Below are positions 49,501 to 57,100 of a stretch of 64,000 nucleotides of DNA, in pieces. The translations under genes were made by a program, and so were the position numbers. The stretch spans positions 31,614,503-31,678,502 of the forward strand of contig OZ022511.1 of assembly GCA_963989385.1 (NCBI GenBank). Reading direction: 5' to 3'. Numbering within the stretch: position 1 is the stretch's first letter; each line of letters starts with the position of its first letter. Below the pieces are notes generated by a model. It was not told the DNA's origin, did no database searches, and saw nothing but the letters and a program-made list of their open reading frames with translations. This stretch comes from Ctena decussata. Its lineage: Eukaryota > Mollusca > Bivalvia > Lucinida > Lucinidae.

Positions 49501-52500
49501 TATTTTCGCACTGTTGAAATTAAGTAAGATAGAAAAAAAAAAAAATTCCGATCAGCCATCAGCGGAAAACGGCTGTCAAGTCTCAGTAGTCTGATGGAGC
49601 AAGATGCGACTAGCTTAGCTTTTGCTACCGTATTACGTCAGCGCAGCCTTATCGGGGAACACACATTGCGCATATTCTAAAAGCGTTGAACATGATACCG
49701 GAAAACGTCTGCGCAGTGTGAACGCGGAAAAAAGTATATACAAATAGCATATAGACGCGACTTGCCGGTTGATAACTCCATGCGCAGATAGTCTGCTTGA
49801 TAACCACGTGGTAATATGTGAAGCATCGTAAATCTTGAAACGGGAAAACATGTACGCTGTCTCATCAAAAAAAAAATGGTGTCAGAAAGATAACCGTACA
49901 TTCGCGGGCCAGCAGAAACAATTTTCGATTCTCTTGTGTGTTACGCTTGAGACATTCGCAGCTGGACCGAGTGGTGCACATATTGCGAATTCGAATACTA
50001 TGGGACAATTCCCTGATGGGACGGACAGACAGACTCAGTACCTAGAGTGTGCAACCACGAATTCGTTAAGGGAACATCGTTGGAGGATTTGACTAAAAAG
50101 TAGGGGCGAGTCAGAAATAATATCTGCGCAGCCTGACCAGAAAATACGTATAAAATGACTGTCTTCTGATTATTATATAATTCGTCTGTCCAGCGGTATT
50201 CCGCGGAATAGCTTCATGCGAAAATACTGTACCAAAACCGGACTGCACAGCTAAACAAATTAAATTTCATATTTCAAATTATTCGTATATACATGTGTGC
50301 GTACGCTGATCAAGCCCCGCGGACACGCAGGGTGAGCCGAGTCTACCTTACAGACTGTAACGTATAATAAATACATGTTCCGAAATTGCATCAATATTGG
50401 TTAATAAGCTGCACGTGCCGTTAGCGGCTAAATCTTTGACATCAAAAGCTGATCCAAATGCTTTGATCTTTGTGACCTGTTTCGGCACTGGACTATTATC
50501 AGTGGCGGCTGAGCGAATTCATTTTTCTGGACTTTGAAAGAACTCCTATGCCTAAAATGACGCTTCCATTTTTTTTCATGATACGTCAGTTCCTTTTTCG
50601 GTGGGAGTAACGTTATTCTTGAGGAATTAGTTTGGGACTGCAGGCGTTTTACCCATTTTTTTGCATCAAAATCGCAAAAATGCACCTTATCTGGAGCTCT
50701 GTATATCAGATTAATTATGACACCTGTTATCGTTTTATAGACAGTAGTGAGTTTTATACGTCGGGACAACATCAAACGGCCGTATGTAACACTTATCAAA
50801 TGTATGCCAGAAGCCAGAGGTGAAATTTCTTGATGTATGGAAGCAAAACCCAGATGTAATATACAGCCATACGTCGGCTAACGGAAGCCATGTTTGTACA
50901 AACAGTCTGCCGCTCACTTTCGCTTTAAAGAAAGAAGGCAACAGCGGAAATTATCTGAAAAAATTGTAATGTAGGAAACTATCGAAACTATCGATAGTCC
51001 AAAACACTATCGGCGATAGTCATCGATGTCTCACTTTACTATCGATGCAGTACTATCGGCCGAGTTACTATTGCAATACATCGATAGTCCGATGTATTGT
51101 TACGCTCCTAATAATTAGTATGTGATGGGCGGGTAACCAGACACCCCTGACTTCTCTATGTCAGGGTAGTCTGGATGCCTGTCTTTCCAATGCTATTTGC
51201 TTTTGAAAGCAGACAGATATTGCAGAAATGTGGAATGGATGTATTATTGCACAGCAATTATACGTTTTAAGCTCTTTTGTTAACAATCTGTCATTTGGAT
51301 TTCTTCTCTTGATTATTTTTTGTTTTTGCTGTTTATGATATTATATGACTCTTTGTGTGCTCCTATGTGGGCCGAAAATTCGAAATAAAGATCTTGTATT
51401 CTTGTATTCTTGTTTAACATTTTCAGCTGTATCATGATGACATCTGGACGTGCAATAAGCTCCGTATTCTTTTTACTTTTCCATATTAATCCTTATAAAC
51501 ACCCCCACTCTCATCTAACTCCCCCTCTCTCTTTTTCCATAAATAATGTAAGATTGACATGCAAAAATTGCAAAATTCTGAGCACAGATTCCTCAGAAAC
51601 TGCAGTTTATATATAAGCCGTGTCACAAGCAAACCCAACGAAGTGATGGTGTGCAAAGTGCAGACTCAGATCAGCCTGGGCATCCGCCCAGTCTGATCAG
51701 ACTCTTCCCTTCGCACTTAAAGGGTAGCTAAGGGTCTAAGCTTCCTCGGCGTGAAGACTCTGATCACACTGGGTGCATGCCCAGGCTGATCTAACTCTGC
51801 ACTGGTTGCAGAACCACTTTGTTGGTTTTCTTGCGTCACGGCTCATATGGTAGCACTTTCATCTTATCATAGTTCATGAGATTCTTCATAAAACTATTAG
51901 CTATAGTTAAACTACATCTATTATTCTTACATGGTTGAAATCACGAGCCGTTGCACGACAAAATCAACAAAGTGGCATGATTGTGCGCCCAGCCAAGACT
52001 CAGATCAGCCTGGGCATCTGGCCAGTCTGGTGAGAGTCTTTGCTGTGCTCTTAAAGGGTAGCTAAGGGTCTTAGCTACCTCCATGCCGACACTGATCTGA
52101 CTGGGGGAATGCCCAGGCTGATCTGAGTCTTGGATGGAGCACATGCCACTTCATTGGTTTTGTCATGTCGTGGCTCACTTACATTTTTATGAGTGGCTGA
52201 AATGTTACTCTTTAAGCCCAAAATAACTTCTCCCTTTCATAAAATTCAACACTGCCTGGGACTTTAAAAGGATTAATACAGTATATCACACCCCAGACAC
52301 AGAGACATGATATTATACTGAATTAAGACAGTACAAGTAGCACATCACATGGTCTTGAACAGGACCAATTTAGTCCTATCTCTACTTCCTTAAGCTTAGA
52401 GCCTAAATGAATAAGTTTCCTTGATAGTAATATTCACATGATAAAATAATCAATTGAGAATATCCTATCATTTATGAAAGCACTTTTTACAAGCCCCTAG

Positions 52501-53464
52501 AATCTGCAAACAGTGAAGATCCAGATGAGGTGGCTCATAATGTGTCTCCTCATCTGGATCTATGCTGTTTGCCCTCTAGTCTTTGAATTCTCAACATGAT
52601 ATGTTTAGCTTGGACAAAGCATTTTTTGAAATTTTGCAGATGTAATTTTTTTGTATGTACAACACATTATGGTTTCATATTGAAAACTAAGTCTTATTCT
52701 AGCCAATACTTAATAGGCCTCAGTGAAAGTGTGCTAATAAGCAGGGGATGAGGCTAATCTTCATAATCGATTCTTGAATTTGTTGTTCTCCAACACGCAA
52801 TCATACATGTAATTAAAGTGACAGTAGACACCATAATCATGGCCTTTTCAACAGTATATCAGTCATTTTGAGGCCAATGAGAGGCTGGCAAAATGATAAG
52901 GATAAAATACTCAAGAGGTAGAGAAGAATCCTGACCTTGGTCAGGTTGGAATCAAACCCACGGCCTCTGGAGTGTGAGACCACAGTGTTAACCCCAGGGC
53001 TAACATCAATGGATATAGAACAGAAATAAGAAATAACATTAAATTCAGAGCGCCAGATAGGCTGAGATTTGAAGGATTATTCCAATATTTTTATTTCTCA
53101 ATGAAAATGTATTGTGACCCCTCATTAGAACAGTCTCAGCGAGACTGTTCTAATGAAGGGTCACAACATTCATTTTGATGGAAAAATATGGGAAAAATAT
53201 TGGTAATTATTCCTGAATTATCTTGTTACCCCTTCTTATCTGGAGCAATGCTAATTAACTTACTGTTTCACATCAGGTTTGTATGTGTCGTACTCTATCT
53301 GAGCATTTTTGGCTTTCTGGTATTCCTCTCTGTAACATTTTGAGCAAAATCCCTGCCAAGCTTGGTTGCCATAGAAACCGCAGCCATTCTTACAAAGCAG
53401 CTCTGACTCTTCAATATGGAGCTTTGTCGGCTTTTTGCTCGTCGTCATCCTGATATTTCTCTAT
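28081..53464 (-). CDS. RABGEF1: Rabex-5, Rab5 guanine-nucleotide exchange factor
   Basis: Six coding exons join in phase: 53264-53448, 45274-45392, 32593-32850, 31482-31709, 30231-30487 and 28081-28560 (1527 nt, 508 aa; the human protein is 491 aa). Residues 19-38 form the A20 zinc finger, C19-x3-C23-x11-C35-x2-C38, followed by the ubiquitin-binding helix region. Residues ~75-90 (LFSKFEEKK) match the vertebrate linker. Residues ~105-260 are the helical bundle. The VPS9 core holds [12 protein letters not shown] and GYYFTNL, with D303, Y344 and T347 at the spacing of the catalytic Asp, Tyr and Thr of human Rabex-5. Residues ~390-440 are a coiled coil, the Rabaptin-binding region in the family. 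It loads GTP on Rab5 at early endosomes. The ATG at 53448 follows an in-frame TAG and an upstream acceptor at 53465, so a non-coding 5' exon lies further up and was not found. Confidence 0.95.
28596..29041. mobile_element. ~445-bp inverted-repeat element in the last RABGEF1 intron
   Basis: Inverted ends CAACCTACGTCATC and GATGACGTAGGTTG, with AGTGACGT also inverted. No internal gene; starts 36 bp upstream (gene sense) of the last exon. Confidence 0.6.
29091..29260. mobile_element. Foldback MITE, family B
   Basis: Core AGATCCAGATGAGGCGGCTT / AAGCCGTCTCATCTGGATCT. Other copies at 40306-40495 and 52500-52660, all followed by CTTTGAATTC and a GCAGANGTAAATTTTGTC-like end. Confidence 0.7.
29945..30131. 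mobile_element. 187-bp hAT-like MITE
   Basis: Ends CAGGGCCTGTCAAATC and GATTTGTCAAGCCCTG; CAACG flanks both sides. Inner GGGCAAGTAAATTG / CTTACTTGCCC hairpin. In the last RABGEF1 intron. Confidence 0.65.
30231..30487 (-). CDS. RABGEF1: RABGEF1 coding exon 5: VPS9 catalytic core
   Basis: Acceptor TGTTTTCCAG, donor AATTTG|GTAAGA. It encodes [19 protein letters not shown] and onward to [10 protein letters not shown]. It includes the catalytic Asp, Tyr and Thr positions of the VPS9 fold. Confidence 0.95.
30699..30893. mobile_element. TA-flanked MITE, TTAAGCAAGC subtype, inverted
   Basis: Ends CAGTAAAACCTGTCTTAGTG and TACAGGTTGGACTATA; several TTAAGCAAGCA words. In the RABGEF1 intron between exons 4 and 5. 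Confidence 0.7.
31482..31709 (-). CDS. RABGEF1: RABGEF1 coding exon 4: start of VPS9 region
   Basis: Acceptor ACCTTTCAG, donor TTACAG|GTAACA. It encodes [18 protein letters not shown], then the conserved [12 protein letters not shown] and RSLHWVS motifs. Phase 1 on both sides. Confidence 0.93.
31961..32045. repeat. Strong hairpin in a RABGEF1 intron
   Basis: CAGCAGCCTCACAGGCTAG and CTAGCCTGTGAGGCTGCTG pair around a loop; GACAACCGGTTGTC is itself palindromic and recurs on each side. Confidence 0.8.
32593..32850 (-). CDS. RABGEF1: RABGEF1 coding exon 3: helical bundle
   Basis: Acceptor TTTTTACAG, donor TATAAAG|GTAAAT. It encodes [19 protein letters not shown] through to [19 protein letters not shown], matching the ECAQDFYHNVAERM segment of the human protein. 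Phase 1 on both sides. Confidence 0.92.
32897..33465. mobile_element. Family G foldback followed by a family E copy
   Basis: 32897-33176 begins ATAGAGGATCTTACACGAGT and contains CATTTCATA-type inverted arms (GAAATTTATTAAACGAGCC and complement). Related family G copies: 14978-15333 and 22600-22878. 33190-33465 is a family E copy. Confidence 0.6.
33590..33745 (-). mobile_element. Second tRNA-derived SINE family
   Basis: On the minus strand, GGTAGCTCAGTAGGGTAAG (box A-like) is followed by GGGTTGGATCCCTGC (box B-like), then a body ending in the region read on the plus strand as CAACAGTATTTCAGTCAT. Related copies are at 33895-34055 and 52845-53000. A functional tRNA is excluded because arms do not pair. 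Confidence 0.6.
33895..34055 (-). mobile_element. Second-family SINE copy, diverged
   Basis: Shares CAACAGTATGTGTATTTCAG and GGGTGATAATGAAACACTG with the 33.6-kb copy. Its tRNA-like part (CCAGCAGGAGTCAAACCTGG) has a degraded box B. Confidence 0.5.
34064..34801. mobile_element. Two family D MITEs side by side, with a family E copy between
   Basis: Family D copies at 34064-34302 and 34560-34801; the second has clear 30-bp inverted ends (GAGCCGCGACACAAGAAAAC and TTTTCTCGCGTCGCAGCTC). Between them, 34308-34545 is a family E copy (TGAATCAATACACTTTCAGG ... TATGTATCCATTCA). Confidence 0.7.
35056..35531 (-). mobile_element. tRNA-derived SINE interrupted by a TA-flanked MITE
   Basis: Body 35071-35202 and 35384-35517, same family, including a full tRNA-like head with box B complement GGTTTCGAACCC. 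AAGATATCATCTGA flanks it on both sides. It carries a nested element at 35203-35383. Confidence 0.85.
35203..35383. mobile_element. TA-flanked MITE nested in a SINE
   Basis: Terminal inverted repeats CAGTAGAACTTCATTGGCTC and its near complement GAGCCATTGAAGTTCTACTG are flanked by TA on both sides. Size and ends suit a Tc1/mariner-type non-autonomous element. Confidence 0.8.
36236..37600. mobile_element. 1.37-kb terminal-inverted-repeat element
   Basis: Ends CAGTGACCTATAAATACAGT and its near complement (30 bp, about four differences). ATATTGT flanks both sides (36229-36235 and 37601-37607). Inner inverted copies of GTAAGCTTTGAA-type sequence (~36340-36500 and ~37010-37165) make it a nested foldback. 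No transposase frame; superfamily open (7-bp duplication would suit a P-like element). Confidence 0.75.
37724..37844 (-). CDS. Candidate alternative first coding exon of RABGEF1
   Basis: In the 12.4-kb intron, an ATG at 37844 opens 40 codons ([20 protein letters not shown] ... IELYRIHY) plus one base, ending at a donor CACTATG|GTGAGC. Exit phase 1 matches the phase-1 entry of exon 3 at 32850. Joining them would give a 447-aa protein with a new acidic N-terminus in place of the A20 zinc finger. It is not part of any repeat family I recognise here, and codon use looks coding-like. The peptide matches nothing I know. It could instead belong to a nested gene or be a chance open stretch. Confidence 0.5.
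38572..38665. repeat. Foldback MITE, family C
   Basis: GATCAGACTGCTCC / GGAGCAGTCTGATC hairpin with TTCAGTGTAGACC and AACTGTTTGTTCAGACA at the ends. Other copies or fragments: 3375-3475, 5285-5345, 9425-9485, 13900-13960, 41075-41165, 42520-42605 and 47130-47165. Confidence 0.65.
38666..40305. other. Intron of RABGEF1, no gene or repeat recognised
   Basis: AT-rich, with T-runs near 39080. An open frame at 39456-39794 (minus) has low-complexity composition and no flanking splice sites that fit RABGEF1. Confidence 0.5.
40306..40495. mobile_element. Foldback MITE, family B
   Basis: Core GATCCAGATGAGGTGGCTCA / TGAGCCGCCTCATCTGG. Large RABGEF1 intron. Confidence 0.7.
41075..41165. repeat. Foldback MITE, family C, best preserved
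   Basis: GCAAACAGTGCAAGCTCTGA and its near complement AGAGCTTACACTGTTTGC surround GACTGCTCCTTAGGAGCAGTC. Confidence 0.75.
41389..41927. mobile_element. 539-bp TTAA-flanked element, copy 1
   Basis: Inverted ends AGGTAGGTTCCTG and CAGGAACCTACCT are flanked by TTAA on both sides (41385-41388 and 41928-41931). A second, inverted, copy is at 47832-48369. An open frame of 99 codons inside is discussed under rejected items. Confidence 0.85.
42050..42440 (+). mobile_element. 5'-truncated LINE 3' end (reverse-transcriptase ORF C-terminus)
   Basis: 42055-42303 encodes 82 residues with [20 protein letters not shown] and [13 protein letters not shown], the signature found at the C-terminus of many non-LTR retrotransposon ORF2 proteins. 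About 110 bp of 3' UTR follows, ending in an (AGAACT)n-type tail at 42415-42433. Upstream domains are absent, as expected for 5' truncation. It sits in the large RABGEF1 intron and is not a host gene. Confidence 0.75.
43091..43291. mobile_element. TTAA-type MITE (family A), hairpin core shortened
   Basis: Keeps TACCCCTTTTGGGGTATC and AATGGGTTAA ends. The central hairpin lost the AGGCCCCAC stretch. In the large RABGEF1 intron. Confidence 0.7.
43641..43865. mobile_element. TTAA-type MITE (family A), inverted
   Basis: Same family in the opposite orientation, 350 bp from the previous copy; ends CCATTGCATTCTGGGTA and GAATGGGTTAA. The two copies could pair with each other. Confidence 0.75.
44239..44476 (-). 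mobile_element. tRNA-derived SINE, partly truncated
   Basis: The same SINE body, reversed, at 44257-44458. ATCATTTAACCTGTATTG (18 bp) is repeated on both sides. The tRNA head is mostly missing. Confidence 0.83.
45150..45193 (-). pseudogene. Partial tandem copy of RABGEF1 coding exon 2
   Basis: The 3' half of exon 2, its donor and about 20 nt of the following intron recur about 124 bp downstream in the gene. The copy reads [14 protein letters not shown] in frame, no stop, with donor ACG|GTATGG. An AG just before it (CACTAAG|AGCG) gives a 44-nt unit entering in phase 2 and leaving in phase 1, the same as the real exon. It may be a decayed copy or a usable mutually exclusive exon. Confidence 0.6.
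45274..45392 (-). CDS. RABGEF1: RABGEF1 coding exon 2: linker
   Basis: Acceptor TTGTTACAG, donor AAAAG|GTACGG. It encodes [19 protein letters not shown] and then a basic stretch ending RKNTSK, aligning with the FSKFEEKK region of human Rabex-5. Enters in phase 2 and leaves in phase 1; both agree with the neighbours. Confidence 0.88.
45400..46600. other. Intron of RABGEF1, no gene seen
   Basis: GATGATATTTTAAGCTAAGT-like sequence recurs at 46231 and 46407, suggesting a short diverged duplication. No exon supported. Confidence 0.45.
46609..46853. mobile_element. TTAA-type MITE (family A), core partly duplicated
   Basis: Same ends; the GATCAGGCCCCAC arm is present twice in direct order (46666-46693) before its complement. 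In the 45.4-53.3-kb RABGEF1 intron. Confidence 0.7.
47255..47449. mobile_element. Foldback MITE, family K
   Basis: Ends GAGCTCTAGATAAGAAGGG and CCTCTTATCTAGAGCTC. Core TGACCCCTCACCTGAACCGT and complement. Confidence 0.75.
47832..48369. mobile_element. 538-bp TTAA-flanked element, copy 2 (inverted)
   Basis: Same ends and TTAA duplication (47828-47831 and 48370-48373), in the opposite orientation. High identity to copy 1 suggests recent activity of this family. Confidence 0.85.
48461..51110. mobile_element. 2.65-kb hAT-type element, apparently non-autonomous
   Basis: Ends TAGGGATGTAACGATAGTCC and GATGTATTGTTACGCTCCTA, with an exact 8-bp duplication ATAATTAG (48453-48460 and 51111-51118). Sub-terminal repeats of ACTATTGCGATA and CTATCGATAGTCC occur at both ends. 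No open frame longer than ~125 codons and no transposase signature. The interior is CpG-richer than the surrounding intron. Confidence 0.85.
51613..52180. mobile_element. Two family D MITEs, 93 bp apart
   Basis: Copies at 51613-51848 and 51942-52180, both with the CAGATCAGCCTGGGCATC core. In the 45.4-53.3-kb RABGEF1 intron. Confidence 0.7.
52500..52660. mobile_element. Foldback MITE, family B
   Basis: Core AGATCCAGATGAGGTGGCTC, complement GTCTCCTCATCTGGATCT. Confidence 0.7.
52845..53000 (-). mobile_element. Second-family SINE copy, diverged
   Basis: Starts CAACAGTATATCAGTCAT on the plus strand and contains a box B-like complement GGAATCAAACCCACGG. It lies in the first coding intron of RABGEF1. 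Confidence 0.5.
53044..53246. mobile_element. Foldback MITE, family K
   Basis: Core GTGACCCCTCATTAGAACAG / CTGTTCTAATGAAGGGTCAC. Ends 17 bp from the donor of RABGEF1 coding exon 1. Confidence 0.7.
53264..53464 (-). CDS. RABGEF1: RABGEF1 coding exon 1: A20-type zinc finger
   Basis: The exon begins after a TTTTCAG acceptor with 16 nt of 5' UTR, then ATG at 53448. It encodes [20 protein letters not shown] and onward, including CSKCYREEY, a close match to vertebrate Rabex-5. Donor is CA|GTAAGT, phase 2. Confidence 0.93.
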
Positions 53465-53540
53465 CTGAAAATATTCAACACAGAGCTTTGAATGCAGCCA
53501 AGCAAAAGGCCTGGCCTAATGAATTTGAGTGCTTCAGAGT

Positions 53541-53744
53541 TCTAGATACACTGATAAGAGAGAATATTTGATGATAATTAAGGATAATTTTTTTTTATTT
53601 TTCATCAAAACCATATGGTGTGACCCCTCATCTGAACCGTCTCGTTGAGACGGTTCAGATAAGAGGTCACACCATATGCTTTTATGCAGAATTAACAAAA
53701 ATTATCCCTAATTATCAGCAAATACTCCCTCTTATCTAGAGCTC
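53541..53744. mobile_element. Foldback MITE, family K
   Basis: Ends GAGTTCTAGATACACTGATA and CTCCCTCTTATCTAGAGCTC; core GTGTGACCCCTCATCTGAAC and complement. Upstream of RABGEF1 coding exon 1. Confidence 0.7.
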
Positions 53745-53880
53745 TGGTGCTTGCCTTCCATGCAGGGAGCTGTGGGTTCAACTCCCATCGGGTGGCACGT
53801 CTGATAAATTTCTTCAATCCAATACACAAGGAAATCTGCACCCAGGGTGTTTCCACCAAAACAAATGCACAAATATAAAA
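53745..53880 (+). repeat. tRNA-like SINE fragment next to the giant element
   Basis: GGTGCTTGCCTTCCATGCAG then GTGGGTTCAACTCCC (box B-like). The body (AATCTGCACCCAGGGTGTTT) is cut by the giant element at 53890. Confidence 0.5.
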
Positions 53881-54149
53881 CCGAAAAGCGGGTTACTAGA
53901 ATTACCGGAATCTACCTTATTACCGGTGTCAGATAATATTTTGACCCGTATAATATTTTGACCCGGGGTCATTATATTATGACCCGCGGGTCAAAATATT
54001 ATTATAATATTTTGACCCCCCCTATAATATTTTGACCCGCCCCCATGAGAAAAAATGGAAATAGAGGAAAGTATATGTAACACCTACAGTAACCAAGCAA
54101 ATACCAAATACAATATTAATTCGCTGCTCCTCCTCATTTTGAAAAATCT

Positions 54150-57100
54150 CTAGGGGGGGTCAAAATATTATAGCTATAATATTATGACCCGCCCCACTTG
54201 AAATTAAAAGTTTGAATGTTTTGATGGTACTATTCATTTGTTGATATCTGTTATGATAAAATTAAAATTCAAACACCATCAGATTTTCTGTTTCATAATT
54301 AGAATACTTAAAATACTGACAATGGGCTTGAGTTGGGGGGGGGGGGGGTCAAAATATTATAGCTATAATATTTTGACCCACCCCCATGAATTAAATGGAG
54401 ATTCAGGACAGTATATGTAAGACTACCAAAATCAAGCATGAAATACAATTACAGTTTACAGCTCCTCCTCATTTAAAAAAAACAGTCCAGCAAAGATGTT
54501 TGGTTGGGTGGTTGTAGGGGGGGGGGGGGGGGGGGGGGCGGGGCGGGTCAAAATATTATAGCTATAATAATTTGACCCGCCCCACATGAGAGTTAAATAG
54601 GTCTTTTGTCATTGTTTCACTGGTTTGTTTATAACTATTCTGCTTGAATTAAAAATTTAAATATCATCTGATTGTCTTTCCTATAAGTCTAAGTACTTCA
54701 TAGGCTAAAAATGGATCTCATAGAGGGTGGGTCAAAATATTATAGCTATAATATTTTGACCCGCCCCTCTTGAGATTTAAATAGGCCATTTACCATACTT
54801 CTAATGGTTTCTTTATATCTGTTGTGACAGAATTTAAATAAAAAACACTAGAATGGATAGAATTTGAGATTTCAATACCATCTGATTGCATTTCCTATTG
54901 CTATAAGTCCTTCATATAGTAAAATGGCCCTGAGACAGGGTGGGTCGAAATATAATAGCTATAATATTTCGACCCGCCCCTCTTCAGAGTTTCATAGGCC
55001 TTCAGCTATAGTTCCACTGGTGTCTTAAGATCAGCTGTGATAACATCTAAATTAAAAACACTATCTGAATGTTAGTCCCAATGTTATAAGACTTCATATG
55101 CGAAGGAAGGGTAAGGGGGTGGGGTTGGAGGTTGAAATATTATAGGTATAATATTTTGACCTGCCCCTCATCAGAGTTAAATAGGTCTTTTGTGGTTGTT
55201 TCACTGGTTTGTTTATCACTATTCTGCTAGAACTAAAGATCAAAATATCATCTGATTGTCTTTCCTATAAGTATAAGTACTTCATAGGCTAATGATGGAT
55301 CTGAGAGAGGGTGGGTCAAAATATTATAGCTATAATATTTTGACCCGCCCCTCTTGAGAGTTAAATAGGCCAATTATCATACTTCTTTTGGTTTCTTTAG
55401 ACCTGTTGTGACAGAATTGAAATTAAAAACACTCTGTGATTGTCTTTTCCAGAGCTATAAGCCTTCAAATGCAAAGGTTGGGTCTAGTAGGGGGCGGGTC
55501 AAAATATTATAGCTATAATATTTTGACCCCCCCCCCCCCCCCCTTCCTTCAGAGTAAAATATGTCTTCTACCATATTGGCATTGGTTTGTTTATATCTAT
55601 TGTGATATAGAATTTGAGATTTCAATACCATCTGATTGCATTTCCTATTGTTATTAGTACTTCACATAGTAAAGATGGCTCTGAGACAGGGCGGGTCGAA
55701 ATATAATAGCTATAATATTTTGACCCGCCCCTCTTCAGAGTTACATAGGTCTTCAGCTATAGTTCCACTGGTGTCTCAAGATCAACTGTGATAACATTTA
55801 AAATCAAAATTACTTTCTAATTGTTAGTCCCAATGTTTTACGACTTCATATGCAAAGGTTGGGTCAGGGGGGGGGGGGTCTTCAGCTATAGTTCCACTGG
55901 TGTCTCAAGATCCACTGTGATAACATTTAAAATCAAAATTACTTTCTAATTGTTAGTCCCAATGTTTTACGACTTCATATGCAAAGGTTGGGTCGGGGGG
56001 GGGGGGGAGGGTAATATTTTGATCCGCCCCTCACATTTCAATATCATCTGATTGTCTTTCCTATAAGTATTAGTACTTCATAGGCTCAAGATGGATCTGA
56101 GAGAGGGTGAGTCAAAATATTATAGCTATAATATTTTGACCCACCCTCTTAAGTGTTAAATGGACCTTTTACCATACTTCTTTTGGTTTCTTTATATCTG
56201 TTGTGACAAAATCTAAATTAAAAACACATAGGCTAATGATGGATCTGAGAGAGGGTGGGTCAAAATATTATAGCTATAATATTTTGACCCGCCCCTCTTG
56301 AGAGTTAAATAGGCCAATTATCATACTTCTTTTGGTTTCTTTAGACCTGTTGTGACAGAATTGAAATTAAAAACGCTCTGTGATTGTCTTTTCCAGAGCT
56401 ATAAGCCTTCAAATGCAAAGGTTGGGTCTAGTAGGGCCCCCCCCCCACCCCCCCCCTCCTTCAGAGTAAAATATGTCTTCTACCATATTGGCATTGGTTT
56501 GTTTATATCTATTGTGATATAGAATTTGAGATTTCAATACCATCTGATTGCATTTCCTATTGTTATTAGTACTTCACATAGTAAAGATGGCTCTGAGACA
56601 GGACGGGTCGAAATATAATAGCTGTAATATTTTGACCCGCCCCTCTTCAGATATACATAGGCCTTCAGCTCTAGTTCCACTGGTGTCTTAAGATCAGCTG
56701 TGATAACATTCCACCCCTCACATTTCAATATCATCTGATTGTCTTTCCTATAAGTATAAGTACTTCATAGGCTAAAGATGGATCTGAGAGAGGGTGGGTC
56801 AAAATATTATAGCTAACAATAGGAAATGCGATCAGATGGTATCTTAATCTCAAATTCTATCACAATAGATATAAACAAACCAATGCCAATATGTGTTATA
56901 AGACTTCATATGTGAAGGTTGGGTCAGGGGTTTAAAGGGGGGGTGGGGGTCGAAATATTATAGCTATAATATTTTGACCCGCCCCTCACAAGAGTTTATT
57001 AGGTCTTTTGTCGTTATTTCACTAGTTTGTTTATCACTGTTCTACTAGAATTAAAAATTTCAATATCATCTGATTGTCTTTCCTATAAGTAATATTTTGA

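Noticed and set aside
50428..50799. hAT transposase remnant
   Set aside because: The open frame inside the hAT element lacks any BED zinc finger or dimerisation-domain motif; part of it is shared with another element with different ends.
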